Shown here in pieces: positions 1 through 6,415 of a stretch of DNA of 10,210 nucleotides. The notes under the pieces are model-generated. The model did no database searches. It was not told the origin of the DNA and saw only the letters and a program-made list of their open reading frames with translations. How positions within the stretch are numbered: position 1 is the first letter of the stretch; each line of letters opens with the position of its first letter. The stretch comes from Waddliaceae bacterium. GTDB taxonomy: Bacteria > Chlamydiota > Chlamydiia > Chlamydiales > SLFE01. A program made the translations under genes and the position numbers. The DNA is taken from positions 1 through 10,210 of the forward strand of contig SLFE01000004.1 in NCBI GenBank assembly GCA_007124415.1, read 5' to 3'.

Positions 1-12
1 CTCGATCGACTC

Positions 13-29
13 TTTTTTTTTTTTTTTTT
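13..29. repeat. 17-base poly-T homopolymer
   Basis: An uninterrupted run of 17 T (A on the minus strand) lies directly behind the stop codon of the minus-strand small gene, so that the TAA stop (28-30) merges with the A run. Length change here would not alter that protein because the stop comes first. It could be a slippage-prone tract or a length error in assembly. On the minus strand it reads as A, so it is not a U-tract terminator for that gene. Confidence 0.8.
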
Positions 30-402
30 AAAACAAGGCATTGAAAGCTTTATTATAGTTAGTTTCATTGAGTCTAACAACAAGAGCGCGAAAATCACAT
101 AAATCGACCTCCCCAGGGTATGAGAAAATGGAAATTCTCAGTTCCCGCGCTCTTTGACGAACTGTTTTTTTTACCATCGGGCTTCCTAACGGCCTAATAA
201 CCCTTTGGCGCATCCTGCCTATTTTCCTCCCCCTGTCGAAGCGGCGATTTTCGGGCGACAGAGGCCTTGAACTATGCGTGCTCAATCTCATAGGCGCCAT
301 TCTATTAATGCGATGCGATGTTTGATTCAAGAGCGGACGGGAAAGACAAAGGTCGGTCCTTGCCGCCGCCCGATGTGGTGTTAATCTAAATATTCGATTC
401 AT
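28..402 (-). CDS. small Arg-rich hypothetical protein (124 aa)
   Basis: I do not recognise this protein. The chosen start is the ATG at 402-400, because a GAGGAG ribosome binding site (408-413) lies 5 bases upstream and a perfect TATAAT (437-432) lies further up; an in-frame ATG at 429 has no such signal. The product is strongly basic, with about 23 Arg and 4 Lys against 8 acidic residues. The basic residues cluster at about 46-89, and the last 35 residues are more ordinary and mildly hydrophobic. There are no membrane segments or signal peptide. It could be a nucleic-acid-binding or lineage-specific small protein, or a chance open frame. The start signals favour a real gene; the lack of any family match keeps confidence moderate. 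It is transcribed away from recJ. Confidence 0.5.
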   Translation of the reverse strand: MNRIFRLTPHRAAARTDLCLSRPLLNQTSHRINRMAPMRLSTHSSRPLSPENRRFDRGRKIGRMRQRVIRPLGSPMVKKTVRQRARELRISIFSYPGEVDLCDFRALVVRLNETNYNKAFNALF

Positions 403-431
403 ATCCACTCCTCTAAAAAAAACAAACATGC

Positions 432-437
432 ATTATA
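432..437 (-). promoter_or_regulatory. -10 box of the small Arg-rich gene
   Basis: On the minus strand this reads as a perfect TATAAT, 29 bases upstream of the ATG at 402, with GAGGAG between. No good -35 hexamer is seen at 16-18 bases; the position where it would lie (about 454-461) abuts the edge of the long palindrome. Confidence 0.45.
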
Positions 438-460
438 AAGAAACTTAGAAAATTCCTCTA

Positions 461-628
461 CTTGGGGGTGTACTCAAAAGATGAAAAGTGCTTTTTGCGA
501 TGTTTTATCCGACTCTAAACGATCTTTTCTCAGCCTACTTTATCAAGTATGTCTTTCGAAAAGGTCGTTTAGCGAAGGAAAAATCTCATCAAAAATCCCT
601 AATTCATCTTTTGAGTACACTCCCTAAG
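461..628. repeat. about 168-bp imperfect palindrome (inverted duplication)
   Basis: The two halves are reverse complements of each other around a centre near 544. The outer arms match perfectly over 18 bp (468-485 against 603-620) and continue imperfectly to 461 and 628. Inner arms match 14 of 15 bp (515-529 against 558-572) with the same centre, and intervening blocks also align with small gaps. The whole unit can therefore fold as one long hairpin of up to about 80 bp per side. It resembles a MITE-like or chlamydial interspersed repeat, or a structured RNA; no transposase and no clear target-site duplication are visible. Copy number cannot be judged from one window. Confidence 0.75.
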
Positions 629-660
629 GTTTCTGCGCCTGCCGGTTATGCCCGAACCGA

Positions 661-689
661 ATTCAACGATTGAATAGCAGGCTTTTTTT
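661..689 (+). terminator. weak terminator-like hairpin with T run
   Basis: ATTCAA (661-666) and TTGAAT (670-675) can pair around a CGA loop. Seven bases then lead to a run of seven T (683-689). The stem is AT-rich and short. An alternative pairing is GCAG (677-680) with CTGC (691-694). No plus-strand gene precedes it, so its role, if any, would be to end a transcript from the palindrome. Confidence 0.22.
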
Positions 690-793
690 GCTGCACTAAT
701 TTTTTTTATATACAAAATCAGAGAAACACTAAAGAAGAAGCAATCGATATCCCTGCATGTTTTCATTGTTTTTTAAAGGTGTTTGGATCATCA

Positions 794-799
794 TACAAT
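794..799 (+). promoter_or_regulatory. possible -10 box for recJ
   Basis: TACAAT matches five of six consensus bases and lies 43 bases before the recJ ATG. The -35 is poor (TTTAAA at 772-777, 16-base spacer). Chlamydial promoters are often loose, so this is a candidate only. Confidence 0.25.
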
Positions 800-842
800 A
801 AGGCTTGGCCCCTATCCTGCTGATGTCTTTGGAGTTCTGATT

Positions 843-2636
843 ATGTCGCCTAAAAAATTTAAAGTTGAAGAACCTCTTTGGGTCTACCCCAAGTCCAATC
901 CTAAGCTCAAACAAAATATTGTCAAAGAATTTAAACTCCACCCGGTCATCGCCCAAATTCTTGTCTCGCGGGGCTTCCGCACTTTTGAAGAAATCCATCA
1001 CTTTCTTTATGCCAAGCTTCCCGACCTTCACGATCCCTTCCTCTTCAATCAGATGCGTCCGGCCGTCGAACGTCTCTGCAAAGCGAGAAAAAACGGAGAA
1101 AAAGTCATTGTATACGGCGACAACGATGTCGACGGAATTACGGGCACATCACTCCTCACCGAATTTTTCCAATTCGCCGGCATCGATGTTATTTATTACG
1201 TCGCAAGTCCCAGCGCCCAAAAAAAGACAACCATCGCCGAGGCGCTGGATACCGCTATTGAAAACCACTGCAAAGTTCTCATTACCGTCGACGTCGGCAT
1301 CACTGCGGCCAAAGAAATTGCCGAATTTGTAAATAACGGCATCGACGTCATTGTAACCGATCACCACGAACCTACTGAAACGCTGCCAAAATGCACAGCT
1401 ATTCTTAACCCCAAACTTGTCGACAATCGATACCCCGACCGAAATTTAACCGGTGTGGGAGTCGCCTTTAAACTCGCCAACGCTGTTGCCAGCCAGCTTG
1501 TCACCGACGGAGAAATCCCCTCGAAAAAAATCGATCTAAAACGATACCTTGACCTCGTCGCCATGGGAACAATATCGGACATGGGCGCTCTTGTCGGAGA
1601 AAACCGAATACTTGTCCGCTACGGTCTCAACCAAATTAAAAAGCAAAAGCGGATCGGACTGGCCAAACTCATGCAAGTCTGCGAGGTCAACCCGAATGAG
1701 ATCAATACCTTTATCGTAGCTTCAAGGATCGGCCCCCCAATCAACAGCCTGGGACGCATCGCCAATGCCAACGACGGGGTCAAGCTTCTCATCATACGCA
1801 ACAGCAACGCCGCGGAAAAGCTCGCCCAAGAACTCGGGCTGAATAATATCGAACGGCAAAAAATCGAACGGACAATGTCTGAAGATGTTGAAAGCCAGCT
1901 CAAGCAAAACCCGGGGCTCTTGCAAGAAAAAGCGCTGGTTATGATCTCTGAGAAATGGCATCCCGGCGTTATTCCCATTATCGCAACGCGGCTTGCCAAA
2001 ATGTACAACAGGCCGACCATCCTGATTGCAGTCAATGAAAAATTCGGCAAAGGATCGCTGAGATCCATTCCCGAGTTTCCCCTGCTTCCCGCTTTAAAAC
2101 AGTGCAGCGACCTCCTCGAAAACTTCGGAGGCCACGACTTCGCTTCAGGCCTTTTTATCCGGGAAGAAAATATTCCCGAATTTACCAAAAGGTTCATCCA
2201 ACTTGCCAACAACACGTTGAAAGAACAAGACATCAAAAACAAATTAAATATCGATGCGCCCGTAAACTTTGACGAACTCTCGTATGACTGTCTCGAGTCT
2301 CTTCACCTCCTCGAGCCTTACGGGAATGAAAATCCCCCGCCCGTCATGCACACTGTAGCCACGCAGGCATGGCCTCCGAAAGTTATCGGAAAAATGCATG
2401 AAAAAGCCCACCTCAAAGTCTATCTCGAACAAGGAGACCGCGTTCTTGAAGGCATAGTTTTAAACCGCGCCCACGACAGCTCAACGCTGCGCAAAAAAGA
2501 CTTGCACCTCGAGGTTGCCTACACCCCTCAAATCGATGTTTTCCAAAATCAATCATATGTCAGACTTCTCATTCGGGATTTCAAAATCCTCCCCAAAGAG
2601 AAAAAAAGGAACAACAACAACAAGAATAAACATTAA
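843..2636 (+). CDS. recJ: single-stranded-DNA-specific 5'-3' exonuclease RecJ
   Basis: A 597-aa DHH-family exonuclease. RecJ degrades single-stranded DNA 5' to 3' in recombination and repair, using Mn/Mg bound by the DHH motifs. Visible motifs are: motif I GDNDVDG (about 92-98); motif II VDVGIT (about 149-154); VTDHHEP with the DHH triad (173-175); LTGVGVAFKL; YLDLVAMGTISD (about 236-247), followed by GENRILVR; then the DHHA1 part with KWHPGVIPIIATRLA, GKGSLRS and GGHDFASGL; and a C-terminal OB-like domain. Length is normal for the family. The ATG at 843 is preferred because GGAG (831-834) lies 8 bases upstream; a TTG at 783 would add 20 unlikely residues. The C terminus is Lys/Asn-rich. The usual R..GYG signature between motifs I and II is not evident. 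It converges with euo. Confidence 0.95.
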   Translation: MSPKKFKVEEPLWVYPKSNPKLKQNIVKEFKLHPVIAQILVSRGFRTFEEIHHFLYAKLPDLHDPFLFNQMRPAVERLCKARKNGEKVIVYGDNDVDGITGTSLLTEFFQFAGIDVIYYVASPSAQKKTTIAEALDTAIENHCKVLITVDVGITAAKEIAEFVNNGIDVIVTDHHEPTETLPKCTAILNPKLVDNRYPDRNLTGVGVAFKLANAVASQLVTDGEIPSKKIDLKRYLDLVAMGTISDMGALVGENRILVRYGLNQIKKQKRIGLAKLMQVCEVNPNEINTFIVASRIGPPINSLGRIANANDGVKLLIIRNSNAAEKLAQELGLNNIERQKIERTMSEDVESQLKQNPGLLQEKALVMISEKWHPGVIPIIATRLAKMYNRPTILIAVNEKFGKGSLRSIPEFPLLPALKQCSDLLENFGGHDFASGLFIREENIPEFTKRFIQLANNTLKEQDIKNKLNIDAPVNFDELSYDCLESLHLLEPYGNENPPPVMHTVATQAWPPKVIGKMHEKAHLKVYLEQGDRVLEGIVLNRAHDSSTLRKKDLHLEVAYTPQIDVFQNQSYVRLLIRDFKILPKEKKRNNNNKNKH

Positions 2637-2651
2637 AATCAGATTAAAAGA

Positions 2652-2679
2652 TGCAGGATGCAAACGCCGGCACCCTGCA
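2652..2679. terminator. hairpin between convergent recJ and euo
   Basis: TGCAGG (2652-2657) pairs with CCTGCA (2674-2679); after one mismatch, TGC pairs with GCA, leaving an 8-base loop. It lies between the two convergent stops. On the minus strand it is followed by CTTTT and then TTTT, so it could end euo transcripts; on the plus strand no T run follows. Probably a weak shared terminator. Confidence 0.4.
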
Positions 2680-2701
2680 AATCGAATGATACTTTGCTTG
2701 A

Positions 2702-3154
2702 TTAGCTCGCTTCTTCGCCCTGTGCTCTACCATTGACATTAGCTTCTTTGTAAGTTCTCACATCGTCAATATGGCAAACCCAAGCCGAACCTTTCCGCTG
2801 CGCGGGAAGACGGCCGATCCGGGTCGCATAATAAATCTTCTGCACCGGAACACCCAGCATTTCCGCTACCTGCTTCACAGAAAAGTAGCCCTTTTCGTTG
2901 TCAAACAGCAGCTCGCCATTGAATGTTGACTTCTTGCGAGAATATTTCTGGCGACGATATTCGGCCAGGTCATTTACATGAATCGTCCATCTGGATGATT
3001 CTTTTTTTGCTTTCAGCTTGTTCAGCTTAATTGCGACATAAATGGCTTGCCTGGTTACTTTATTGATTTCAGCTGCCTCTGTAATTGAGACATACTCTTT
3101 TTTTTGTTCGTCTTGCGAAAACTCTTCAATTTTGTTTTCTTCTCCTATAGACAT
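2702..3154 (-). CDS. euo: EUO-like developmental repressor, tandem excisionase/MerR-type HTH
   Basis: A 150-aa protein with two similar DNA-binding modules. Module one is at about 20-69 (VSITEAAEINKVTRQAIYVA, then a wing with SSRWTIHVNDL). Module two is at about 89-137 (FSVKQVAEMLGVPVQKIYYA, then GSAWVCHIDDV). Each has the helix-turn-helix plus wing pattern of excisionase/MerR-like proteins. The linker with YSRKKS and FDNEKG strongly resembles chlamydial EUO, the early-expressed repressor of late, infectious-form genes. In C. trachomatis, as I recall, euo also neighbours recJ, which supports the call. The start is firm: AGGAG (3161-3165) lies 6 bases before the ATG. The N-terminal 20 residues are acidic and probably flexible. 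The protein is somewhat shorter than Chlamydia EUO (about 180 aa). The upstream AT-rich region with direct repeats may be an autoregulatory site. Confidence 0.85.
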   Translation of the reverse strand: MSIGEENKIEEFSQDEQKKEYVSITEAAEINKVTRQAIYVAIKLNKLKAKKESSRWTIHVNDLAEYRRQKYSRKKSTFNGELLFDNEKGYFSVKQVAEMLGVPVQKIYYATRIGRLPAQRKGSAWVCHIDDVRTYKEANVNGRAQGEEAS

Positions 3155-3368
3155 ATTTATCTCCTATGTTATGCTATTTTTAATAAAAACTTAGTTTTAT
3201 AACGTTTTAGTTATTTTAACTTACTTTGAAATAAATATTTTGTCATATAAATGATTTTTTAGCAAGCAAATTTTCCAAAAAAAATATAAATTGTTGCATA
3301 GATTTCTAAAATCGAAAATAAAAGGGTTTGAGAAGAGATATTTATTAAGATTTTGTTAAGATGTGCTT
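3155..3368. promoter_or_regulatory. AT-rich divergent control region between euo and the SET gene
   Basis: 214 bases, strikingly AT-rich compared with the flanking genes, must carry the promoters of both divergent genes. For the plus side, TTGCAT (3294-3299) with a 17-base spacer to AATAAA (3317-3322) is the best pair seen. For euo no single promoter stands out. Near the euo end lie two direct repeats and a small inverted repeat, listed separately. Confidence 0.55.
3191..3220. repeat. paired direct repeats upstream of euo (candidate operator)
   Basis: TTAGTTTTATAAC (3191-3203) and TTAGTTATTTTAAC (3207-3220) are near-identical and repeat at a 16-base interval; TTACTTTGAAAT follows at once and may be a decayed third copy. 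Embedded in them is the inverted pair ATAAC (3199-3203) and GTTAT (3210-3214). They lie 37-66 bases upstream of the euo ATG. The chlamydial EUO protein is known to bind AT-rich sites, so self-regulation is a reasonable inference, not shown. Confidence 0.4.
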
Positions 3369-4163
3369 ATGAAAGAACCAAAAATGCACCAAGCTGTCGT
3401 AGACAACGACCCACTGCGCATTCGAGAATTAATCAAAAGCGGCGAGCCTGTCGATCAAAAAAACCGCTTTGGGCTCACCCCGCTCGATCTGGCCCGCCTG
3501 CTTAGGCGAAGAGCCTGCGAATCCCTTATGGCGCCGCCTACATCCAAAGCGATCAAAATTCAAGCCAAAGGGAAAAATTCTGCGGTATCGCGCGCTCCTG
3601 CAGAGTTTGAGACGATATTCAACATCCCATACCTCGAAACGCTTCGTTTTCAGGACTATAAATCGCTGGTCAAGGCAATCAAAAACTGCCCCTATATCCT
3701 CCGCCTTAAATCCCTGGAAAACGCGAAAATGGCCGAAACCTACCGATCAGAACTTGAGAACAGTGTAGTGGCAGACGTCTCTGTCCGCTGGATCGACGAT
3801 AGATTCGAATATGGCCTTTTTGCCGAAAAGGAATTTGATCCCGATGAATGGATCGGAGAATACACAGGGGTGGTCAGGCAATACTTTCGAAGACATCCCG
3901 ACACAAATCCTTACTGCATACATTATCCAACGAAATTATGGTCTCTTAACTACCACATGATCGACGCCGGACTCGGCGGCAATGAAATGCGCTTTGCCAA
4001 CCACAGCGGCAGTCCCAATATGACCCCCTTCTGCCTTGTCAAAAACCGTTTGCTGCACCTTGTGCTATTCACAAACCGAAAAGTCCGGCGCCACGAGCAG
4101 CTCACCTTCAACTACGGCAAAGACTTCTGGCGCAAACGGCAAATGTTTTCAGATCCCGCGTGA
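3369..4163 (+). CDS. ankyrin-SET domain protein lysine methyltransferase, NUE/CpnSET-like
   Basis: A 264-aa protein (from the ATG at 3369). Residues about 4-50 look like an ankyrin repeat (HQAVVDNDPLRIRELIKSGE and GLTPLDLARLL). A linker follows to about 75. The rest aligns by eye with the chlamydial SET protein NUE (CT737 of C. trachomatis) and CpnSET. SET motifs: YGLFAEKEF with GEYTG (163-167); IDAGLGGNEMRFANHS with N211-H212-S213 and SPN; and a late Tyr in LTFNYG (about Y249), the usual catalytic Tyr, then FWRKR. SET enzymes transfer methyl from S-adenosylmethionine to lysine. NUE is reported as secreted and acting on host histones, and CpnSET as acting on chlamydial histone-like proteins. 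The substrate here is unknown. The start is uncertain: GTG at 3363 is in frame and no strong ribosome binding site is seen. An exported protein gene follows after 65 bases. Confidence 0.85.
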   Translation: MKEPKMHQAVVDNDPLRIRELIKSGEPVDQKNRFGLTPLDLARLLRRRACESLMAPPTSKAIKIQAKGKNSAVSRAPAEFETIFNIPYLETLRFQDYKSLVKAIKNCPYILRLKSLENAKMAETYRSELENSVVADVSVRWIDDRFEYGLFAEKEFDPDEWIGEYTGVVRQYFRRHPDTNPYCIHYPTKLWSLNYHMIDAGLGGNEMRFANHSGSPNMTPFCLVKNRLLHLVLFTNRKVRRHEQLTFNYGKDFWRKRQMFSDPA

Positions 4164-4228
4164 AAACCCTTTTAGATTTTTCAGTTTTCATCTACCATAT
4201 GAGTGCAAAACTGACGGGAGGTGGTGAA

Positions 4229-5035
4229 ATGAAAAGAGTATTCGGAATATTCATCGGGCTGTTTCTACTGGCAGCGGCGGCATATGGCGAAATTGTTGAA
4301 ATCAATCAAATGGACCAAGTGTATAATTATCTCAAACCAAATACCCTTGTCATTTTCGATATCGACAACACAATTATAGAACCTGTTCAAACTCTCGGTT
4401 CGGACCAGTGGTTCGGGCACCGCATATCCCACTGGTCAGATCAAGGCCTCGAACCTGATGAGGCCGTAGAAAAAGCTCTTTCCGAGTGGATGGCCGTACA
4501 AAATATCACAAAAGTGAAGCTTGTCGAGCCTGAAACCGCACGAATAATCAAACATTTGCAAGACAGAGGCTTTACCGTCATGGGGCTGACCACACGCGGG
4601 CTCGGGATGTCGACAAGAACTAATGAGCAGCTCAAGAGCGTCGGCGTCCACCTTGAGACGACAGCGCCGACGAAAGACGATGTTTTTTTCATGAACGAGC
4701 GCGGAGTCCTCATGAGAGGAGGAACACTTTTTACAGCCAATACCCATAAGGGCGAGGCCCTCTTCAAATTTCTGGACAAAATTAACGTTGAGCCCAAGAT
4801 GATCCTGTTTATTAACGATAAGCGTTCTCATATCGTCCCCATGAAAGAGACCGCTTCAAAACGGGGCGTGCCCTTCATCGGCCTCCGCTACAACTATCTC
4901 GATGAAAAAGTCAAAAATCTCAATGCCGAATTGACGGATATCCAATTTGAGCACTTCGGCCGGATACTATCGGATGAAGAGGCAGCAGAAATCCTTCAGG
5001 AAAAACGGCAAGAAAAAGCCGTATGCCCCAACTAA
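4229..5035 (+). CDS. exported HAD-like DUF2608 protein
   Basis: A 268-aa protein with an N-terminal signal peptide: a basic start (MKR), a hydrophobic core (4-18), and likely cleavage after Ala-Tyr-Gly at about 20. HAD-superfamily elements follow: motif I DIDNT (44-48) with nucleophile D44 and D46; a motif II Thr in GLTTRG (121-122); a lysine in THKGEAL (174); and motif IV in FINDKRSHI (N196-D197). This pattern fits DUF2608, a family seen in Legionella and Chlamydiae, thought to be phosphatase-like but without a known substrate. The ATG at 4229 is chosen because GGGAGG (4216-4221) precedes it and it begins the signal peptide; an upstream in-frame ATG at 4160 would bury it. The protein is soluble after cleavage and probably acts in the periplasm or outside. 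Its stop overlaps the stop of the convergent sterol reductase gene. Confidence 0.85.
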   Translation: MKRVFGIFIGLFLLAAAAYGEIVEINQMDQVYNYLKPNTLVIFDIDNTIIEPVQTLGSDQWFGHRISHWSDQGLEPDEAVEKALSEWMAVQNITKVKLVEPETARIIKHLQDRGFTVMGLTTRGLGMSTRTNEQLKSVGVHLETTAPTKDDVFFMNERGVLMRGGTLFTANTHKGEALFKFLDKINVEPKMILFINDKRSHIVPMKETASKRGVPFIGLRYNYLDEKVKNLNAELTDIQFEHFGRILSDEEAAEILQEKRQEKAVCPN

Positions 5036-6390
5036 AAAATTCCCGGTATCAACCGATAAGGGACTTTTTGGCAGTACTTCTGCCAGCTAGTGCCATACTT
5101 CTCGCTGCATCTTCTTTCATCCCTGATCGACCGGTGGATCAAAAGGGTCGCAAGAAAAAAGAAGTAAAAATAAGGTAGAACATGACCAAAGCCGCAAGCC
5201 AGGCTATAGGCCAGGCTTAAAATTAAGTCACCGGTATAGTTAAAGTGGCGGGCCACGCCCCACCATCCCGATGTCAGAAGGTTGGATTTCCTTTTTTCAC
5301 CGTTAGCGGCTTGATATTCAGCCTCGATAGACTGGGGAGGCTTGCCCCAAATCAACGTTTGCCCTTTGCTTTCCCTGAATAGTTCCTTTTGGCGGTTCGA
5401 TGAATGAAAAATAGCGTATCCGGCAAGCCCTACGGCGAGGACAAAGAGAGCATAACCCGAAGAAAGATCCACAGGATTGAAAACGAGGTAAAATCCCTGA
5501 AGCGTGTACATATAAGGGAGCCAGACCAAATCGCCCCAGGCAAGCATCCATCCGAAATGGTCGTGGGCGATATCGATCGTTTTCAAATACCACGCTTCGT
5601 TCCAAAAGAAATAAACGACGTACAGCCCTTGCAGGAGGTTGACAATCATCATTGAATTTGTCACGTAACCGTACAGGTTATACTGCGCTGCGGCAAAAGA
5701 AATATTGATTAAAGTCCAGGCGACGATTCCGGGCCGGCCATTGAAAAAAAGCTTGAAATCGAACTGGCCGATACGGGGATGCAGCTCGATACCCATATAG
5801 AAATCGTAGATGAAATTGCCCGTCTTTTTATTATCTTCAGGATAAGTTGGAAACAGGTGGGCTTTCAAATAGATGAAAAGCGCGAGCGAATAACCGGCGA
5901 TATTGACAACCCAAAGGAGCCCGCCCCAATTGTCGAAAATAATCGAGGCGGGAAATACGCCCAACCCCACTGTCAACGTCAAGAAAACAACATGGGTGAT
6001 GAGCCACGCCTGCAAACCATTAATCCGATACTTCGGGCGGTTGCCCGCCGGCGATACAGCCCCCGGGCAAACGCCTCCGACGTAACCCCGCAGCAAACGG
6101 TGAAGAAAATCGGGAAGATAATAAAGGGCGATTTGGAAAAGGAGCCAAACGGCAAAAATAACAACGGCGTAAAGCGAAAAAGGGGGAAGAAATCCGATAA
6201 AATCCGAAACCGAAAACCGGCCGGACGCCAAACCCGCAGCCGGCTCCCATAGCGATCCCCGGAAATGGACGCAGGCGATATAAAAATAAAATACCGCCAG
6301 CGGCGTTGACAATAGAATGCCTAGAGTGCCAAGGGTTTTCAAAGTATCGACTTCAATCGACCGTCCCCATAATTTACCCGTGTTTTCCAT
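5032..6390 (-). CDS. dhcr7: 7-dehydrocholesterol reductase (ERG4/ERG24 family)
   Basis: A 452-aa multi-pass membrane enzyme. It matches animal DHCR7, which uses NADPH to reduce the delta-7 double bond of 7-dehydrocholesterol to cholesterol, along nearly its whole length. Recognised blocks: WGRSIEVD near the start; INGLQAWLITH (123-133); GRPGIVAWTLIN (218-229); FFWNEAWYLKTIDIAHDHFG (261-280); LPYMYTLQGFYLV (291-303); IWGKPP; GWWGVARHFNY (375-385), whose R381 corresponds to human R404 as I recall; ACGFGHVLPYFY; and the C-terminal VPYRLIPGIF. About eight or more hydrophobic segments are visible. It lacks the extra N-terminal residues of human DHCR7 (475 aa). The ATG at 6390 has AAGGGAAGG just upstream. 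No other sterol gene is in the window, so a host sterol is the likely substrate. Related reductases are known in Coxiella. Transfer from a eukaryote is likely. Confidence 0.93.
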   Translation of the reverse strand: MENTGKLWGRSIEVDTLKTLGTLGILLSTPLAVFYFYIACVHFRGSLWEPAAGLASGRFSVSDFIGFLPPFSLYAVVIFAVWLLFQIALYYLPDFLHRLLRGYVGGVCPGAVSPAGNRPKYRINGLQAWLITHVVFLTLTVGLGVFPASIIFDNWGGLLWVVNIAGYSLALFIYLKAHLFPTYPEDNKKTGNFIYDFYMGIELHPRIGQFDFKLFFNGRPGIVAWTLINISFAAAQYNLYGYVTNSMMIVNLLQGLYVVYFFWNEAWYLKTIDIAHDHFGWMLAWGDLVWLPYMYTLQGFYLVFNPVDLSSGYALFVLAVGLAGYAIFHSSNRQKELFRESKGQTLIWGKPPQSIEAEYQAANGEKRKSNLLTSGWWGVARHFNYTGDLILSLAYSLACGFGHVLPYFYFFFLATLLIHRSIRDERRCSEKYGTSWQKYCQKVPYRLIPGIF

Positions 6391-6415
6391 CCTGCCTTCC
6401 CTTCTAAGTTTAGAT

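Larger units (their letters stand above)
403..842. other. 440-bp intergenic region between the small gene and recJ
   Basis: No convincing gene is seen. It holds the minus-strand promoter and ribosome binding site of the small gene (403-437), a long imperfect palindrome (461-628), a weak hairpin followed by seven T (661-689), and an AT-rich stretch leading to recJ. A 61-codon GTG-started frame at 488-673 lies mostly inside the palindrome and is not credible as a gene. Confidence 0.7.

Noticed and set aside
461..628. Complete insertion sequence or transposon
   Set aside because: There is no transposase frame and no clear target-site duplication; only the inverted duplication is seen.
488..673. 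61-codon plus-strand frame starting with GTG
   Set aside because: It lies largely within the imperfect palindrome, has no ribosome binding site, and its content is explained by the repeat.
783..842. Longer recJ start at a TTG
   Set aside because: It would add 20 residues unlike RecJ and would ignore the ATG at 843, which has GGAG at proper spacing.
1619..2242. 207-codon minus-strand frame opposite recJ
   Set aside because: recJ has clear family motifs across the same bases; the antisense frame has Ser/Leu-rich shadow composition and no start signal.
4160..4228. Upstream ATG for the DUF2608 gene
   Set aside because: The 23 extra residues would mask a textbook signal peptide, and GGGAGG directly precedes the ATG at 4229.
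5779..6252. 157-codon plus-strand frame opposite the sterol reductase gene
   Set aside because: The minus strand encodes a well-recognised enzyme here; the plus frame is low-complexity and charged, as expected of a shadow.
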